Shown piece after piece: positions 22,673 to 34,014 of a stretch of 64,000 bases of DNA. The stretch's first letter is position 1. Each line of letters starts with the position of its first letter. Source of the DNA: Haliclona indistincta (taxonomy: Eukaryota; Porifera; Demospongiae; Haplosclerida; Chalinidae). The DNA is taken from the NCBI GenBank assembly GCA_964017065.1, contig OZ024785.1, forward strand, positions 8,059,672-8,123,671, written 5' to 3'. The position numbers and the translations under genes are program-made. The notes under the pieces are model-generated. The model was not told where the DNA came from. It saw nothing but the letters and a program-made list of their open reading frames with translations, and made no database searches.

Positions 22673-24393
22673 TTAGATTCTTTTAGTACCGCATTCACAA
22701 CAGAACTTTGCTTGAGGGACTGGGAACTTGAAGCCGCATTCGTAACAGTACTTGGACTTGGGCATGCCGTACTGGTTCAACTCATGGATGCCCTTCAGTG
22801 GTTTAGCTCCTCTAGAGGTGCTTAGGTCATCATCATGATGGTATACCATGGGGATATCTTCAACCCTTCTTCCTCGAGCTGGCGGCAGCTGTGGTCTCCT
22901 TGTTGTTGTTGTTGAAGTCCTCTGGCTCCCATTGGGGTCAGTGTGTGAGCTATGGGCGAGAAAGAAAGTCTTTATAGTGACAAGCAATGCTGTGTTACTC
23001 ACTCTTGTTCAGCTGCAGGTTGTCTATCATATGTTGCTCGGCGTCTCCTTCCTTCCTTACCAGCTCCAGTGTTGGTGTGATCATTGCTACTCACTTGCTG
23101 CTGCACCCGTTCTTCATTATCAAACGAAGAGCTCTCAGAATACTCCAGCGCTGCCAGCAATCGGCGACTGCTTACAGAGTTTCTCAGATTTCTGTTAGAG
23201 GATGATGGTCGATTTCGCCTAGCTTGAGAGGGGCTAGTGGACGATTGTACAGTAGTGCTTCTGTCACTTGTTGGAGAAGGAAGTTTACTGAAAGCTGTCT
23301 TTTTGTCAGGGCTCAGTGTGGAATCATCACTAAAGCCTAGCTCCTCCTTGTCTTGTGAGGGTGAGTATGCATCTGCTTTGTACTGCTGTGGGCGAGGGAG
23401 TCTCTTTGGTACTGTTGGATTGCGTATAACTGGCACGGGTACTTTAGATCTGGTCTTCCTTGTCGAGGGTGTATTAGAAGAGGCAGGTGAGTGGTCTGGT
23501 GAGACGGTATATGTCTGGCTGAAGTTCCTGTTTCGCATAACTACTGAAGCTCCAGGAGGAGTTGAAAATGCAGAGGGAGAGTCTCTGTTGACTTGTGATG
23601 ATTGTTTTTTAAGTGCAGGGGGCTTGTACTAGAAAGAGAAAGGTCTACAGCAGTAATAACATCAAGTGGTGCTTACAGTAAGTCTCTTTTGTAGGCCCTT
23701 GGCTGCTCTACCACCTGGAGTATTCGCTGCAATCCTGTTGGCTTTCTCCTTGCAGAAGGGAATGTGTCTCTCTGCACTGTTCTCCTCGAACCGACGCTGA
23801 CAGTAGGGGCACATAACATAGTCAGGATTTGGAGCCGATGGAACATGAGGAGGTAGTCTGCCTGAAGACAAAATACAAAGTTTAGCAGTGTGCAGAAAAA
23901 TTATTATGCATTGGTATTACTTGAACAGGTGAACTGCCTGTTAAATTTCCACCACTCACCATCTTTTGCTGGTATTGACACACTTCTTGCTGCTCTGAGA
24001 GACTGGACGAATTCTTCATGCTTTTCTCTCCAGGTTCTCTTGTTCTTCTTGAGCACTTTAGGAGTTGACGGTTTGTGAGTGGATAAAAAGTGTTCCAGTT
24101 CTGTTCCACGATGTCGCTGTTTTGTTGAGTCAAACACTTTTCTCTTTTGAGAGATCTTTGCACAAGCTTGTTCATGACGAGGCTGAAAAGAACAGAATTT
24201 TATCAATTAGTGTTCTTTATATAAAGCTTTGTCTTACCAGTACATCAGGGTTGAAGTTTCTGCCGCAGATACTGCATGGCGCTTGAGACATGCTGCCGCC
24301 TTGAGCTGTAGCGTTTCAAAAAAGCAATTTCCACAAGTAGCCTTAGAATAATTTTCAGTACTTACAGTAAGGCATGCTGTCCATATCCATCAT
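22673..24393 (-). CDS. ZC2HC1: ZC2HC1 (FAM164) family C2HC zinc-finger protein
   Basis: Six exons on the minus strand (24393-24366, 24305-24238, 24182-23960, 23861-23677, 23628-23003, 22949-22673) sum to 468 codons plus stop, in frame. The first C2HC finger is [20 protein letters not shown], and the second is [21 protein letters not shown] long Ser/Pro-rich region follows, and the C-terminus has two CxxC pairs ([10 protein letters not shown] and [10 protein letters not shown]), as in vertebrate ZC2HC1A. The KRKVFDS and WREKHEEF motifs between the fingers also match. The molecular role of the family is poorly known. Assignment to ZC2HC1A versus B or C is not possible from this. Confidence 0.9.
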
Positions 24394-24621
24394 TTTCGCG
24401 ATTACTGGTGAGAGAAGGTGATCGTTAGAAGAACGAAGTTTTCAAAACAAAAGTCACAGCATGCGATCGAAACTGAGCGCGCTTCAAATGGAAGCTGTTT
24501 AGTGCATGTTATTACCATAGTAACAGCTGTTATTAAAATAAATTCATAACTAGCCTTAACCTTTTGCACGGGCGGGCGCGCGGGAACCAGCCGAATAGTC
24601 AAATTCACATAGCTGAAGAAA
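24394..24621. promoter_or_regulatory. Divergent promoter between ZC2HC1 and the coiled-coil gene
   Basis: 228 bp separate the two divergent start codons. It contains a GC-rich stretch, ggcgggcgcgcggg, near 24571. Bidirectional promoter by position; specific factor sites are not evident. Confidence 0.5.
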
Positions 24622-26207
24622 ATGCTGGCTTCATCAAGTGGAACATTGGTCGACAGTGATCAAAAAGGACAGGAAGAAAAAAGGTTAAATTGTACATGTA
24701 AGTAATAAAAATTAATGTTTCCTCTCACTGCAGCAGCAGCAATGTTCCTATAATCAGCTGTAAGACATTTGTCTTTCTCTTCTTGATATCTTCTTTTTTT
24801 AGCTGATGCTAGTGTGAGCAGTAGTAAGGAGAGAGGAGGAGGGCTGTATCCACACCCATCTTTGTCAGCTGCTACTCTCACCAAGCCCTCTGCTACCAGC
24901 ATGATGATGAAGTTTGGAAACAAATTTTTTGAAGTATGTGACATGCAGTTGTAATGATACTGACATTCATTCATTGCGCATTGTAGGTTGTTGAAGAGCT
25001 CAAGATGAGAAGAGTAAGTGTGCAGACCCGTTGCCATGGCGTTGCACAGTAGTGGTTTGTTGTTTTAGCACATGTTGTCATGCTGGTAATAGCATTCATA
25101 CCATGACCTAATCTTTCCAGTCACACTTTGAATGTAATAGTATTTATAGAGTTCATGAATTCCATTTTCTGCTCCCCATTTTGTATGTGCTGAATTTTTT
25201 TCTGAAACACTTTTGTTCTCAAAAATTTTGAATTTGGCATTTGCTGACCATTTCAGGAGTGTGAAGTGGAGAGTGAAGAGAAAATAAAGTCTCTTGTAGC
25301 TGCTCAGCATAAACTAGAGCAAAGCCTGGTGAGTCACATTATGGTTGATGCACACACTCACTCGTGTCTCTTTCTTGTAGGAGGAGGAGAAGACAAAGTA
25401 CAGCAACTTAGTGGAGCTGCAAGCTCAGCAAGAAGAACAGATGAAGAGAACACACGATGAACAGCTGAGGAGACTGGAGGAAGAAAGGGTGCGAGTGATA
25501 GAGTCTTTGTGCTTGATTGTGTTGCTCTGTAGCGTAAGTTGACGCTTACCTTGGCTGCAAAGGAGAAAGAATTTAAAGTGATAAAAGATGAAATCAGAAC
25601 TCTTTATGTGAGTACTAGCGTTTATAAAATGTCTATTTTTTATATCCGATCGTAGATGACGAGATATAGCCACGAGAAGAAGCTGAAAGAACAGGTAAAT
25701 CTTACAAAATTCGAACTTTATGATGGCTCCTCGTGCACACAGGAAAGAATGCTCCAACTATATAACACGTCCAGGGACAGCATCGTGTCCCAGATCACAC
25801 AGCTAGAGCAGAACTGCTCCACTGCTTTCACCAAAGTGTCCGAGATCACAGAACAGATAGAAAAACTCGACTCTAATGGTATGCTGCATTACAGGCTATG
25901 GCTGTCATTGTTTATCTTCTCCACAGTGAAGCAAGCTGTTATATTCAACAAGAAGCTGAAGTATATCAACAGTCACCAGCAGTGTGTCATAGAAGAGACC
26001 AAACGTGTCTTCGAGACCACCAAGAGGCAGTTGCTGGATGCTCGAGTGTCCCGGGCTAGCAAAGAAGAAGACAACATCATGGCAGCAGATGGGCCGTGTA
26101 GACCAGAAGAGATTGCTCGCTTGAGAAACTGTGCACATGAATTAAAAGTGGTATGCTATTTAAACCTCTTGTTTTTATCCCTGGACAAGCTCTCTTCCTA
26201 CCTTCCT

Positions 26208-26240
<33 letters not shown>

Positions 26241-28001
26241 CTTTAGCAAGAGGAGTTTATTAAGCAGTTGCAGAACCAGTTGTCTCGGTCACGAGAGGAG
26301 CATAATTCTCTTCTGCAGCGTCTTCAGGAGGCTCACCAGCTTGTTGACCGCCATGCAAGTTCTAGCAGTAAAGCTGCTGCCAGTGAAGTGAGAGAAGAAG
26401 TGCTATGCTGTGGTTAATTCTTTTTCTGTGCACAGGCTGCCATGAAGAAGGAAGTGGATGAGTTAAAGAAAATAAAAGAGATGATTGAAGTAGAGTCACA
26501 TGAGGCTTACACCATTCAGCAAAAACAACATGAGAGAAGTATACTTGAGACACAGCAACAAGTAAGGAAGTTAAATGTACACTTTTTCTTCACTTCTCTC
26601 TCTCCCTCTCTCTCCCTCTCTCTCTCTCCCTCTCTCTCTCGCTCTCTCCCTCCCTCCCTTCCCACTCTCTCTCCCTCTCTCTCTCTTTGTCTCTCTCTCT
26701 CTCTGTCTTTCTCTCTCACTCTCTTTCCTTCTCTCCTATCTCAGTATGCTGATCTCGCTGAGCAACTAAAGAGCCTACAAGAAGACTACGCTGCTCTTCA
26801 AAAAGCTCACGAATCTCTCGAATCAGTTCATCAACAACTAGTCATTGAAAAACAGACACTGAAGAGTGAACTGGATGTTAGCAAAGAAGATAATGCCCTG
26901 CTTGACCAAAAACTTAAAGAACTTCAGAAAGAATTGAGCCAAAATAAAGCAGCAATGGTAGAATAATGGCTGTTAGCTGTTTGGAGTTATCAAAGGTTTT
27001 GTGTTACAGGAATCAGTCACTGACAACAAGAAGCTGGCTGATCATGGAGAGAATCGTGAAAAGCACAATATTGATGAGTACGAGAGTCTTGCTTATGTGC
27101 TAATGGTTTCAGCTAACCTTTCCCTAGTCCTCCTCAATGCCCTGCTTCCTCTGAAGTCACTCCTGTCTTCTCTCCTAAATCAGTGTCTCCTGTGTCTGAA
27201 TCAAAAAAGGTTTTGTATGATCATGATAGTATGTTTCACTATGTAAGGATGCATACTGTAGGACGAAATAACCAAACTCTCTCCTCGGCTCTGCATTACA
27301 AACATTCCAGGTCAATAGAATTCAATTTCACTGTCAGTAAAAAAACTGCACATTTGTACGTACTCAGGAGTTGTGACAGAGGAGCATGATGAATCGCCTC
27401 ATGCTGGTGCTACAAAGCGGCCCTGCCCTGACCCGTCACTGAGCAAATCTGATAAAGAGCAGCTTGAAACACCTTCATCCTCTCCCGCCAAAAAATCACG
27501 CCTGGTGAGTAACCATGGTATATACAGGAGCAGTAGTGTAAGCATACTGCTCAGTACATGTGTGCATGTAAATGATATACAGTGCATGTGCTAAGTCTTC
27601 TACGGTCTGTTGTAAAGGCACATGTATTTCACTACGGAATTTAATCCTTAAAACGGTAAGCTCATTTATCATGCACACAGGAGTGTGATACTGCAGAGAG
27701 TAGCAGTGGAGCCACATCAGTACCAGTGGACACTGCAGCCTCCTCAACAAGCGAAACAACTCACTCGCTTACTGTCGGAAAAAATTCCGAACAGAGTTCT
27801 GCACAGGCTGAAGAGAGAAAGAGTGATGGAAGACTAGCGGATGAATCAAAGGACTCTTCGCTCTCTGTCGTTTTCTCTGACGACGAAAGTCTTTCAGGAG
27901 ACGAGGATAGACTAATGGATACTCAACTCAGCAAGCAGATCAGTAAGGTGCAGTCATTTCTGAAAATGGACCGACTAAGAAGAACCAAACTGAAAAAATA
28001 A
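24622..28001 (+). CDS. Long coiled-coil protein, family not recognised
   Basis: At least a dozen short exons on the plus strand, starting MLASSSGTLVDSD at 24622 and ending MDRLRRTKLKK at 28001. Early sequence includes MMMKFGNKFFE, then long Glu/Lys/Gln-rich heptad stretches (for example EQLRRLEEER and SLQEDYAALQKAHESLE) that predict extended coiled coil. The tail is Ser-rich and acidic, with basic clusters (ATKRPCP, AKKSRL) that could act as nuclear signals. Introns contain CT-repeat tracts at 26210-26245 and 26592-26745. I did not verify every exon phase. A structural or scaffold role is likely, but I cannot name the orthologue. Confidence 0.75.
26592..26745. repeat. CT-rich simple repeat in an intron of the coiled-coil gene
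   Basis: About 150 bp of tctctccctctct sequence directly before an exon, probably serving as an extended polypyrimidine tract. Open frames rich in Ser-Leu or Arg-Glu across it are artefacts. Confidence 0.9.
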
Positions 28002-28083
28002 TCACTCATCAAAAATAGTGAGCGTGTGCTCACACACAGATATCAAATTAGTCAACACTCTCATAAATAAATAACACAACCAA

Positions 28084-30300
28084 TCACTGACATTGAAATT
28101 GCCATACGTCACCTTTGAAAATATTAATAGTATTAGGCAGAGTATACACTGCATCAATCCTCCACGCGTACTTAACCAGTGGTTTTAGGGGGCCTGGGTC
28201 AAATATATTTGCTGGCGTTCCCATATCAACTTTAAACTCTGGCGAAGATGTGTTAGCGCTAGTGACTGAATCTCTGTCGCTGCCAAAGTACACATGATGT
28301 GAATTGGCTTCATATCCAGAAAGCCACATTAGGTGAGCATTGCACTTTGCAGTGGTAGTATTATTGGGAGGGATAGGCGTTGATGTAATTAATCGTTGTC
28401 GTCCTGGTATCCAGTAGACTCCTCCGTTCTCCTGACTCTCTTTGCCGTAGGGGCCAACATCCAGTTCAGAATCGCCAACTGGTCTGAAATCTAAATTGTC
28501 TGGGTCTCGAAGGAGTTTTCTCACATCTCCCTGCAGATTGTCCTGGGAAATAGCTGTGATAGGAACTCCGCCACGTCGCGATGCACTTGACCCTTTTTGG
28601 AGGAAATTTTTGGATACAACTGTGTGCTTGTTTTCTCCTGGTGCTCCTTGACCAGGAACTCCCAACACGACCAGGTCCACCGTGGTGTTGCTTTCTCCAT
28701 TTTGATTATCAAAGGAGAGGTTATCTTCTACTGTATGGTAGTCTCCTTTCACCATGATTCCGTTACTGTTCCATGCTACGTTACCTTTGACTGTAGCATT
28801 GTAGCCCCATTTGGCATTTTCTTGAATTTCTCGGTCAAAGCGGAAAGCGTTCTTCTTTGTGTCATAGGCCCAATTCTGTGAAATGATTGTACCATTTTGA
28901 ACATTGGTTGTTAACTGTACATGACTACCATCATGTTGCAAATCCTTCAGATCATAGAAATGGTTCAGTTGAATGAGCGATCCAGCATAACTCCCTGATT
29001 CTATATCTCCTTGTCCAGGAGTGTATCCTACGCTGGGGCCATTGCTGTGTACTGTGTTACGTATGAAAGTGTCTCTCATTCCCATTGAGCAGATTGAGCC
29101 ACAAGAGGTATGTAGAGCTACACACGAGAAGTCATTGTGGTGCCAAAGGTTGTTTAAAAACAATCCATCTGATCCCCGGTACACCAGAGCCTGGCCATCG
29201 CCGTATTCAAAAGTGCAATTGAAAAATTGGAAGTTAGTTGGCGGCATCATGTCCAAGTTACCGTGAGCAAAAACGTAGGTACTGTTAGGAATATCCACTA
29301 GTCCCAACATTCTTTGAGAATAGGTCGGATAGCTGAAGTACAGTGACTCAAAACGAATATCATGAACGTTTTTGTCGTGTGTGCTGGCAGCCGATGCACT
29401 CAAGGTAGTGGCAAAGAAACTCATGTCAGAGAACACAAGATGGCTAGAACCACTTGTAATATTGAGAGAGTAGCTTCTCACTTTTCCTCTTATCTTTCGA
29501 ACAGTAGGATTCTCACCATCATCTGGCCATAGGTATAGTTTATATGTGTCCTTGTCAAAGAACCATTCAGTTGGAGCATCCAACAACTCTAGCTTGTCTT
29601 CAAGTATGTATCGGTTTCTAGAAGGTTTAAAACTCATCCCGCCTGGGTTGTCTTGTAGATCAAACATAAATGAATTCTCCCCTGGGCTGTGTTTTACAAC
29701 TTTTCCTGCAAATGTGAGCCAGCTGCCAATGTTAAGAAGTGCCATGGCTCCAGTACAATCAAACCCTGTATCGGCAAGATTCTTCTCTCCATCATCCACC
29801 ATAACACCTGTTGCTGAGCTAGGATCGTATGTAGAATTGCTGGCTGAAGAGGCCCAAAAAGATTCGTTAAACACAGTGAAATTATGCCAGAATGCGTTTG
29901 GCCAGCGCGCATTCACCTGCATCTTGTCGTCGACAAATAGCTGCCAGATTGGCTGCTCCAAAGTGGTGGTGTAAATGGAGCCTTTGTACACACTCCAGTT
30001 TCTCTCGATATCCATCGTGCCGTCAAAGACTACATCTTCACCAGGATACGCTCTGAATACAATGGGTTGATCGGGGGTTCCTTCCAGCGCTACAATAGGT
30101 ACGTACTCGTCGTAGGTTCCGCCTCGTATGCTGCACAGATCACCAGGTTTGAGGACCTCTACTGCCTTCGCTATGTGACGAAAAGGCTCGTCTGCGCTTA
30201 TGCCCGAGTTATTGTCGGAGCCATCCAGCGAAACATAGTACTCATTGGCACAAGACACGGCAAACAAAACGAACAGTGAGCACAGCTTGACGGTCGACAT
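28084..30300 (-). CDS. Secreted right-handed beta-helix protein with a bacterial-type C-terminal domain
   Basis: A single exon of 738 aa with a signal peptide (KLCSLFVLFAVSCA). The N-terminal part, YYVSLDGSDNNSG then EPFRHIAKAVEVLKPGD and IRGGTYDEYV, is the standard opening of pectate-lyase-like parallel beta-helix proteins. The helix continues to about residue 620. The last 90 residues form a separate domain with HHVYFGSDRDSV, VKYAWRID and KGDVWQFQC, a pattern I know from secreted proteins of planctomycetes and related bacteria. Some relatives are polysaccharide lyases or glycoside hydrolases, but I see no catalytic residues that decide this. It is the only large multi-kb gene in the dense region without introns, which together with the C-terminal domain suggests acquisition from bacteria. 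The stop lies 82 bp from the end of the convergent coiled-coil gene. Confidence 0.85.
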   Translation of the reverse strand: MSTVKLCSLFVLFAVSCANEYYVSLDGSDNNSGISADEPFRHIAKAVEVLKPGDLCSIRGGTYDEYVPIVALEGTPDQPIVFRAYPGEDVVFDGTMDIERNWSVYKGSIYTTTLEQPIWQLFVDDKMQVNARWPNAFWHNFTVFNESFWASSASNSTYDPSSATGVMVDDGEKNLADTGFDCTGAMALLNIGSWLTFAGKVVKHSPGENSFMFDLQDNPGGMSFKPSRNRYILEDKLELLDAPTEWFFDKDTYKLYLWPDDGENPTVRKIRGKVRSYSLNITSGSSHLVFSDMSFFATTLSASAASTHDKNVHDIRFESLYFSYPTYSQRMLGLVDIPNSTYVFAHGNLDMMPPTNFQFFNCTFEYGDGQALVYRGSDGLFLNNLWHHNDFSCVALHTSCGSICSMGMRDTFIRNTVHSNGPSVGYTPGQGDIESGSYAGSLIQLNHFYDLKDLQHDGSHVQLTTNVQNGTIISQNWAYDTKKNAFRFDREIQENAKWGYNATVKGNVAWNSNGIMVKGDYHTVEDNLSFDNQNGESNTTVDLVVLGVPGQGAPGENKHTVVSKNFLQKGSSASRRGGVPITAISQDNLQGDVRKLLRDPDNLDFRPVGDSELDVGPYGKESQENGGVYWIPGRQRLITSTPIPPNNTTTAKCNAHLMWLSGYEANSHHVYFGSDRDSVTSANTSSPEFKVDMGTPANIFDPGPLKPLVKYAWRIDAVYTLPNTINIFKGDVWQFQCQ

Positions 30301-30374
30301 AGCTAGCTGTCACGAGATTATGGGCGGGGCTCGTTTTTTGCATTGCTTTATTATTATGATTTTTCATAAAACTG

Positions 30375-32033
30375 CTATATTGCTGTGATTACTACTAGAC
30401 TGCCACGCAGTTGTTGATTGACCTCTTTAATTGTCTTCTCTTGTGTTAGATATTTCTCATAAATGTCTTCTACCACCTGTTGTTGGTTATGCTCCGTTGG
30501 TTCATCTCGCATTCTTCTTTGGTACTTCACTGCAACGATGACAAACATTACTGTGAAAATGAGTGACAGCAAAGCCTTTATACTGGCAATTCCTAAAAAG
30601 CAGTCAATTTGTTCCAAGGCAGCTATGCTAAGGTTAACCATGTAAGCTGAATACCAAATACCAATAAGAAGTCCTTGCATGTTATGTGGAGACTGAGCTA
30701 GAATAAACTCGAAAACTGTCAAGAACACAAGTAGGAAGGTAAGTCCTGTTAGCATTTGTGGTATCATGACCCACTGATAGCTGAACGGCAGTTGAGTACT
30801 GTTGTTACTGACAATGAGTCTTAGAGTAAGGTTATCATAGTATGAGCAAGCGTCAACACTATAGGTTGTCTCTATATGGTGTGCTAAAAATCCTTCAAGC
30901 ACTTGCAAAGTGCAGAGACTCGAAATTTGAAGGACAAATCCAATGAATACTCTTTTGAGCATAGTTGTCAAGTATCGATAAAATAACGGCTTTATTAACA
31001 GCTGGTAAATAGGAATTCCAAAGAATATGACGAACATACTCATTCCAAATATCTGAATTGTGATAAAATTGAAACCGTACTCCTGCATTTGTTCAGGTTG
31101 AGCTAGTGCCCGTATGTGATTGCTTGTGAGGCTTGACTGGTCTTGGAAACGAAATGCAAGCAGAGACACTAGCAAGAGAAAGATCCTGAGAAATGATTTC
31201 ACATCTTCTACCTGCTCGGTAGTGAATGGTCCTCCATAACGTTGCTTGGCTAAGTCCATGCGAGAGGGCAGCTCTCCATAGGTGAATGCACTTCTCAGTT
31301 CAGGGTACTTGTGCTTGGCAGCGTATCTAAGCACATTTTGAACCTGTTTCAGAGGATTTATTTGAGGAAGTTTAATGGACAGAATCCACCTGTACTTCCA
31401 TGCTAGTAGAAATACTACTGGAATGAACACAAGTTGAGCAATGCATGCGTATAGAATAGTGTATCGAGCTGCTGTTGGGAAATCAAAAAAGATTGTCAGA
31501 ATTGTAAGCAGGACGTTTATCCAGCCTTGGCCAAAAAGCAGAGTCCAGAAGAACCAGTGCACGTAGGCGCTCAACTGATCTGATGATGCTGTCGGCATCT
31601 GGATTGAGCCCATTTGCATCGCATTGGGTTCAAACAGTGCTAGTCCAATGCGCACTAATCCAAAGCAGCATATCATCACAGCCCACAAGTACCAGAGCTC
31701 GCGTGCTTCATCAACGTAGTTCATAGTGAACACGAGCGCAGTGATGACGATGGTCGCCACTGTTTGGAAGCAAAGACCAACTACCATAACTCCTAGTCTG
31801 CTCCACGTGTCTGCCAAGATGCCCGCTACCGGATAGAACAAGAACCCGACTAGCTGCGCCAACGGGAATATTATGAACAGGTACCGAATGAAACTCGGCG
31901 GTCCGTACGTACCCAGCACCACATATCCAATACTGTAGTCCGTCAGCTGATGCATTAGAGTGCCCCATATCAGCACGATCACGGCTCCTCGCGAGGTTAC
32001 TGCGTGCCTCCTCCATCGATTCAAGAGACGCAT
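30375..32033 (-). CDS. POT/SLC15-like major facilitator transporter, copy 1
   Basis: Single exon, 552 aa from ATG 32033 (MRLLNRWRRH). About 12 hydrophobic segments are present. The central loop HKYPELRSAFTYGE, then DLAKQRYGGPFTTEQVEDVK, is characteristic of the POT/PTR2 (proton-coupled oligopeptide transporter) family of the MFS, in a subgroup common in invertebrates. The VAGILADTWSR segment corresponds to the conserved loop between helices 2 and 3. The N-glycosylation site NNST lies in a large outer loop. It is a tandem paralogue of the next gene, 225 bp away, same strand. Substrate cannot be read from the sequence; peptides or nitrate-like solutes are the family range. Confidence 0.9.
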   Translation of the reverse strand: MRLLNRWRRHAVTSRGAVIVLIWGTLMHQLTDYSIGYVVLGTYGPPSFIRYLFIIFPLAQLVGFLFYPVAGILADTWSRLGVMVVGLCFQTVATIVITALVFTMNYVDEARELWYLWAVMICCFGLVRIGLALFEPNAMQMGSIQMPTASSDQLSAYVHWFFWTLLFGQGWINVLLTILTIFFDFPTAARYTILYACIAQLVFIPVVFLLAWKYRWILSIKLPQINPLKQVQNVLRYAAKHKYPELRSAFTYGELPSRMDLAKQRYGGPFTTEQVEDVKSFLRIFLLLVSLLAFRFQDQSSLTSNHIRALAQPEQMQEYGFNFITIQIFGMSMFVIFFGIPIYQLLIKPLFYRYLTTMLKRVFIGFVLQISSLCTLQVLEGFLAHHIETTYSVDACSYYDNLTLRLIVSNNSTQLPFSYQWVMIPQMLTGLTFLLVFLTVFEFILAQSPHNMQGLLIGIWYSAYMVNLSIAALEQIDCFLGIASIKALLSLIFTVMFVIVAVKYQRRMRDEPTEHNQQQVVEDIYEKYLTQEKTIKEVNQQLRGSLVVITAI

Positions 32034-32263
32034 CTTCAAAGTGCTTGAGTATTGGTAGGCGGGGCTGGTTGCTGCAGTCCAGACGTGTCGTCTACACCGA
32101 GGTTTACACTACCACCACCACACTACTACACTACCGTTGCTGCTGTTGCTTACTACTACCACTACCACTACTACTACCGCTAAAACCTTTATAGCACACC
32201 TTGAGCTAATACGATAATAAGGGTTGCCGATTGTCCACAAAAATAAAACAGCTACTTGTTGTT

Positions 32264-33925
32264 CTATGTTACTGGTGTGATCACTACCAGACTTCCTTCA
32301 TCACGCGTTTCATTGGCTTTTACTGTCCTTTCCTGTGTTAAGTACTTCTCGAAAATGTCTTCCACGACCTGTTGTTGGTTATGCTCAGTTGGTTCATCTC
32401 GTATTCTTCTTTGGTACTTTACTGCAACTATGACAAAAAATATTGTAGAAATCAGCGAGAGTAAAGCCTTTACACCTGTATTCCCTAAAAAACAGCCAAT
32501 TTGTTCCAAGACAGCAATAGCAAGGTTTGCCGTGTAAGCTGAATACCAAATACCAATCAGAAGTCCTTGCATGTTATATGGAGACTGAGCCAATATGAAC
32601 TCAAATACTGTCAAGAACAGAAGTAGGAAGTTAAGTCCTGTTAGCATTTGTGGTATCATGACCCACTGATAGCTGAACGGCAGTTGAGTACTGTTGTTAC
32701 TGACAATGAGTCTTAGAGTAAGGTTATCATAGTATGAGCAAGCGTCAACACTATAGGTTGTCTCTATATGGTGTGCTAAAAATCCTTCAAGCACTTGCAA
32801 AGTGCAGAGACACAATATCTGAAGGACTAATCCAATGAACATTCTTTTAAGCATTGTTGTCAAGTATCGGTAAAAGAGAGGCTTTACGAACAGCTGATAG
32901 ATAGGAATTCCCACAAATATGACAAAAATACTCATTCCGAAGATTTGGATTGTGATAAAATTAAAACCGTACTCCTCCATTTGTTCGGGTGAAGCAAGTG
33001 CCCGTATGTGATTGCTTGTGATACCTGACTCATCCTGGAAGCGAAATGCAAGCAGAGACACTAGCAAGAGGAATATTCTGAGAAATGATTTCACATCTTC
33101 CACTTGCTCGGTGGTAAATGGTCCTCCATAACGTTGCTTGGCTAGGTCCATGCGAGAGGGCAGCTCTCCATAAGTGAATGCACTTCTCAGTTCAGGGTAC
33201 TTGTGCTTGGCTGTATACTTGAGAACATTTCGAATCTGTTTCAGAGGATTTATTTTAGGAAGTTTAATGGACAGAATCTTCCTGTACCTCCATACTAGCA
33301 GAAATATCACTGGAATAAATATGACTTGAGCAGTACACGTGTAGAGAATAGTGTAGCGAGCTGCTGTTGGGAAATCCAGGAATATTGTGAGGATTATAAG
33401 CAATATGTCTATCACGCCTTGTCCAAACAGCAGAGTCCAGAAGAACCAGTGTACATAAGCACTCAACTGATCCGATGATGCTGTCGGCATCTGGACTGAG
33501 CCCATTTGTATCGCATTAGGTTCAAACAGTGCTAGTCCAATGCGCACTAATCCAAAGCAGATTATCATTACAGCCCACAAGTACCAGAGCTCGCGTGCTT
33601 CATCGACGTAGTTCATAGTGAACACGAGCGCAGTGATGACGATGGTCGCCACTGTTTGGAAACAAAGACCAACTACCATGATTCCTAGTCTGCTCCACGT
33701 GTCTGCCAAGATGCCTGCGACCGGATAGAACAAGAACCCGACTAGCTGCACCAACGGGAATATTATGAACAAGTACCGACTGAAGCTCGGCGGTCCGTAC
33801 GTACCCAGTACGAGGTATCCAATGCTGTAGTCGGTCAACTGGTGGATCAAGGTGCACCAAACCAACACTATCACGGCTCCTCGCGAGGTTATCGCGTGCC
33901 TCTTCCATCGATCCAAGAACGGCAT
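32264..33925 (-). CDS. POT/SLC15-like major facilitator transporter, copy 2
   Basis: Single exon, 553 aa from ATG 33925 (MPFLDRWKRH), chosen because it aligns with the start of copy 1; in-frame ATGs upstream (33937 and 34003) would add a poor leader. The fold and motifs are the same as in copy 1. A 180-nt tract (32632-32811) is identical to 30740-30919 of copy 1 while flanking sequence differs at many positions, pointing to gene conversion. The upstream gap 32040-32263 holds CCA/CTA triplet repeats. The intergenic distance to the kinase gene downstream in coordinates is about 90 bp. Confidence 0.9.
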   Translation of the reverse strand: MPFLDRWKRHAITSRGAVIVLVWCTLIHQLTDYSIGYLVLGTYGPPSFSRYLFIIFPLVQLVGFLFYPVAGILADTWSRLGIMVVGLCFQTVATIVITALVFTMNYVDEARELWYLWAVMIICFGLVRIGLALFEPNAIQMGSVQMPTASSDQLSAYVHWFFWTLLFGQGVIDILLIILTIFLDFPTAARYTILYTCTAQVIFIPVIFLLVWRYRKILSIKLPKINPLKQIRNVLKYTAKHKYPELRSAFTYGELPSRMDLAKQRYGGPFTTEQVEDVKSFLRIFLLLVSLLAFRFQDESGITSNHIRALASPEQMEEYGFNFITIQIFGMSIFVIFVGIPIYQLFVKPLFYRYLTTMLKRMFIGLVLQILCLCTLQVLEGFLAHHIETTYSVDACSYYDNLTLRLIVSNNSTQLPFSYQWVMIPQMLTGLNFLLLFLTVFEFILAQSPYNMQGLLIGIWYSAYTANLAIAVLEQIGCFLGNTGVKALLSLISTIFFVIVAVKYQRRIRDEPTEHNQQQVVEDIFEKYLTQERTVKANETRDEGSLVVITPVT

Positions 33926-34014
33926 CTTTCCGAGCATGCACGCGTAAGTGGGGGCGGGGCTGATTTGCGCAAAAAAAATTATGACAACCACTTGCAAATA
34001 CAATGTAGCTAGCT

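Noticed and set aside
26516..26769. Arg/Glu-rich and Ser/Leu-rich frames
   Set aside because: They are translations of an intronic CT repeat.
28084..30300. Bacterial contamination of the assembly
   Set aside because: The gene is flanked within about 80 bp on each side by clear animal genes in the same contig and has similar base composition.
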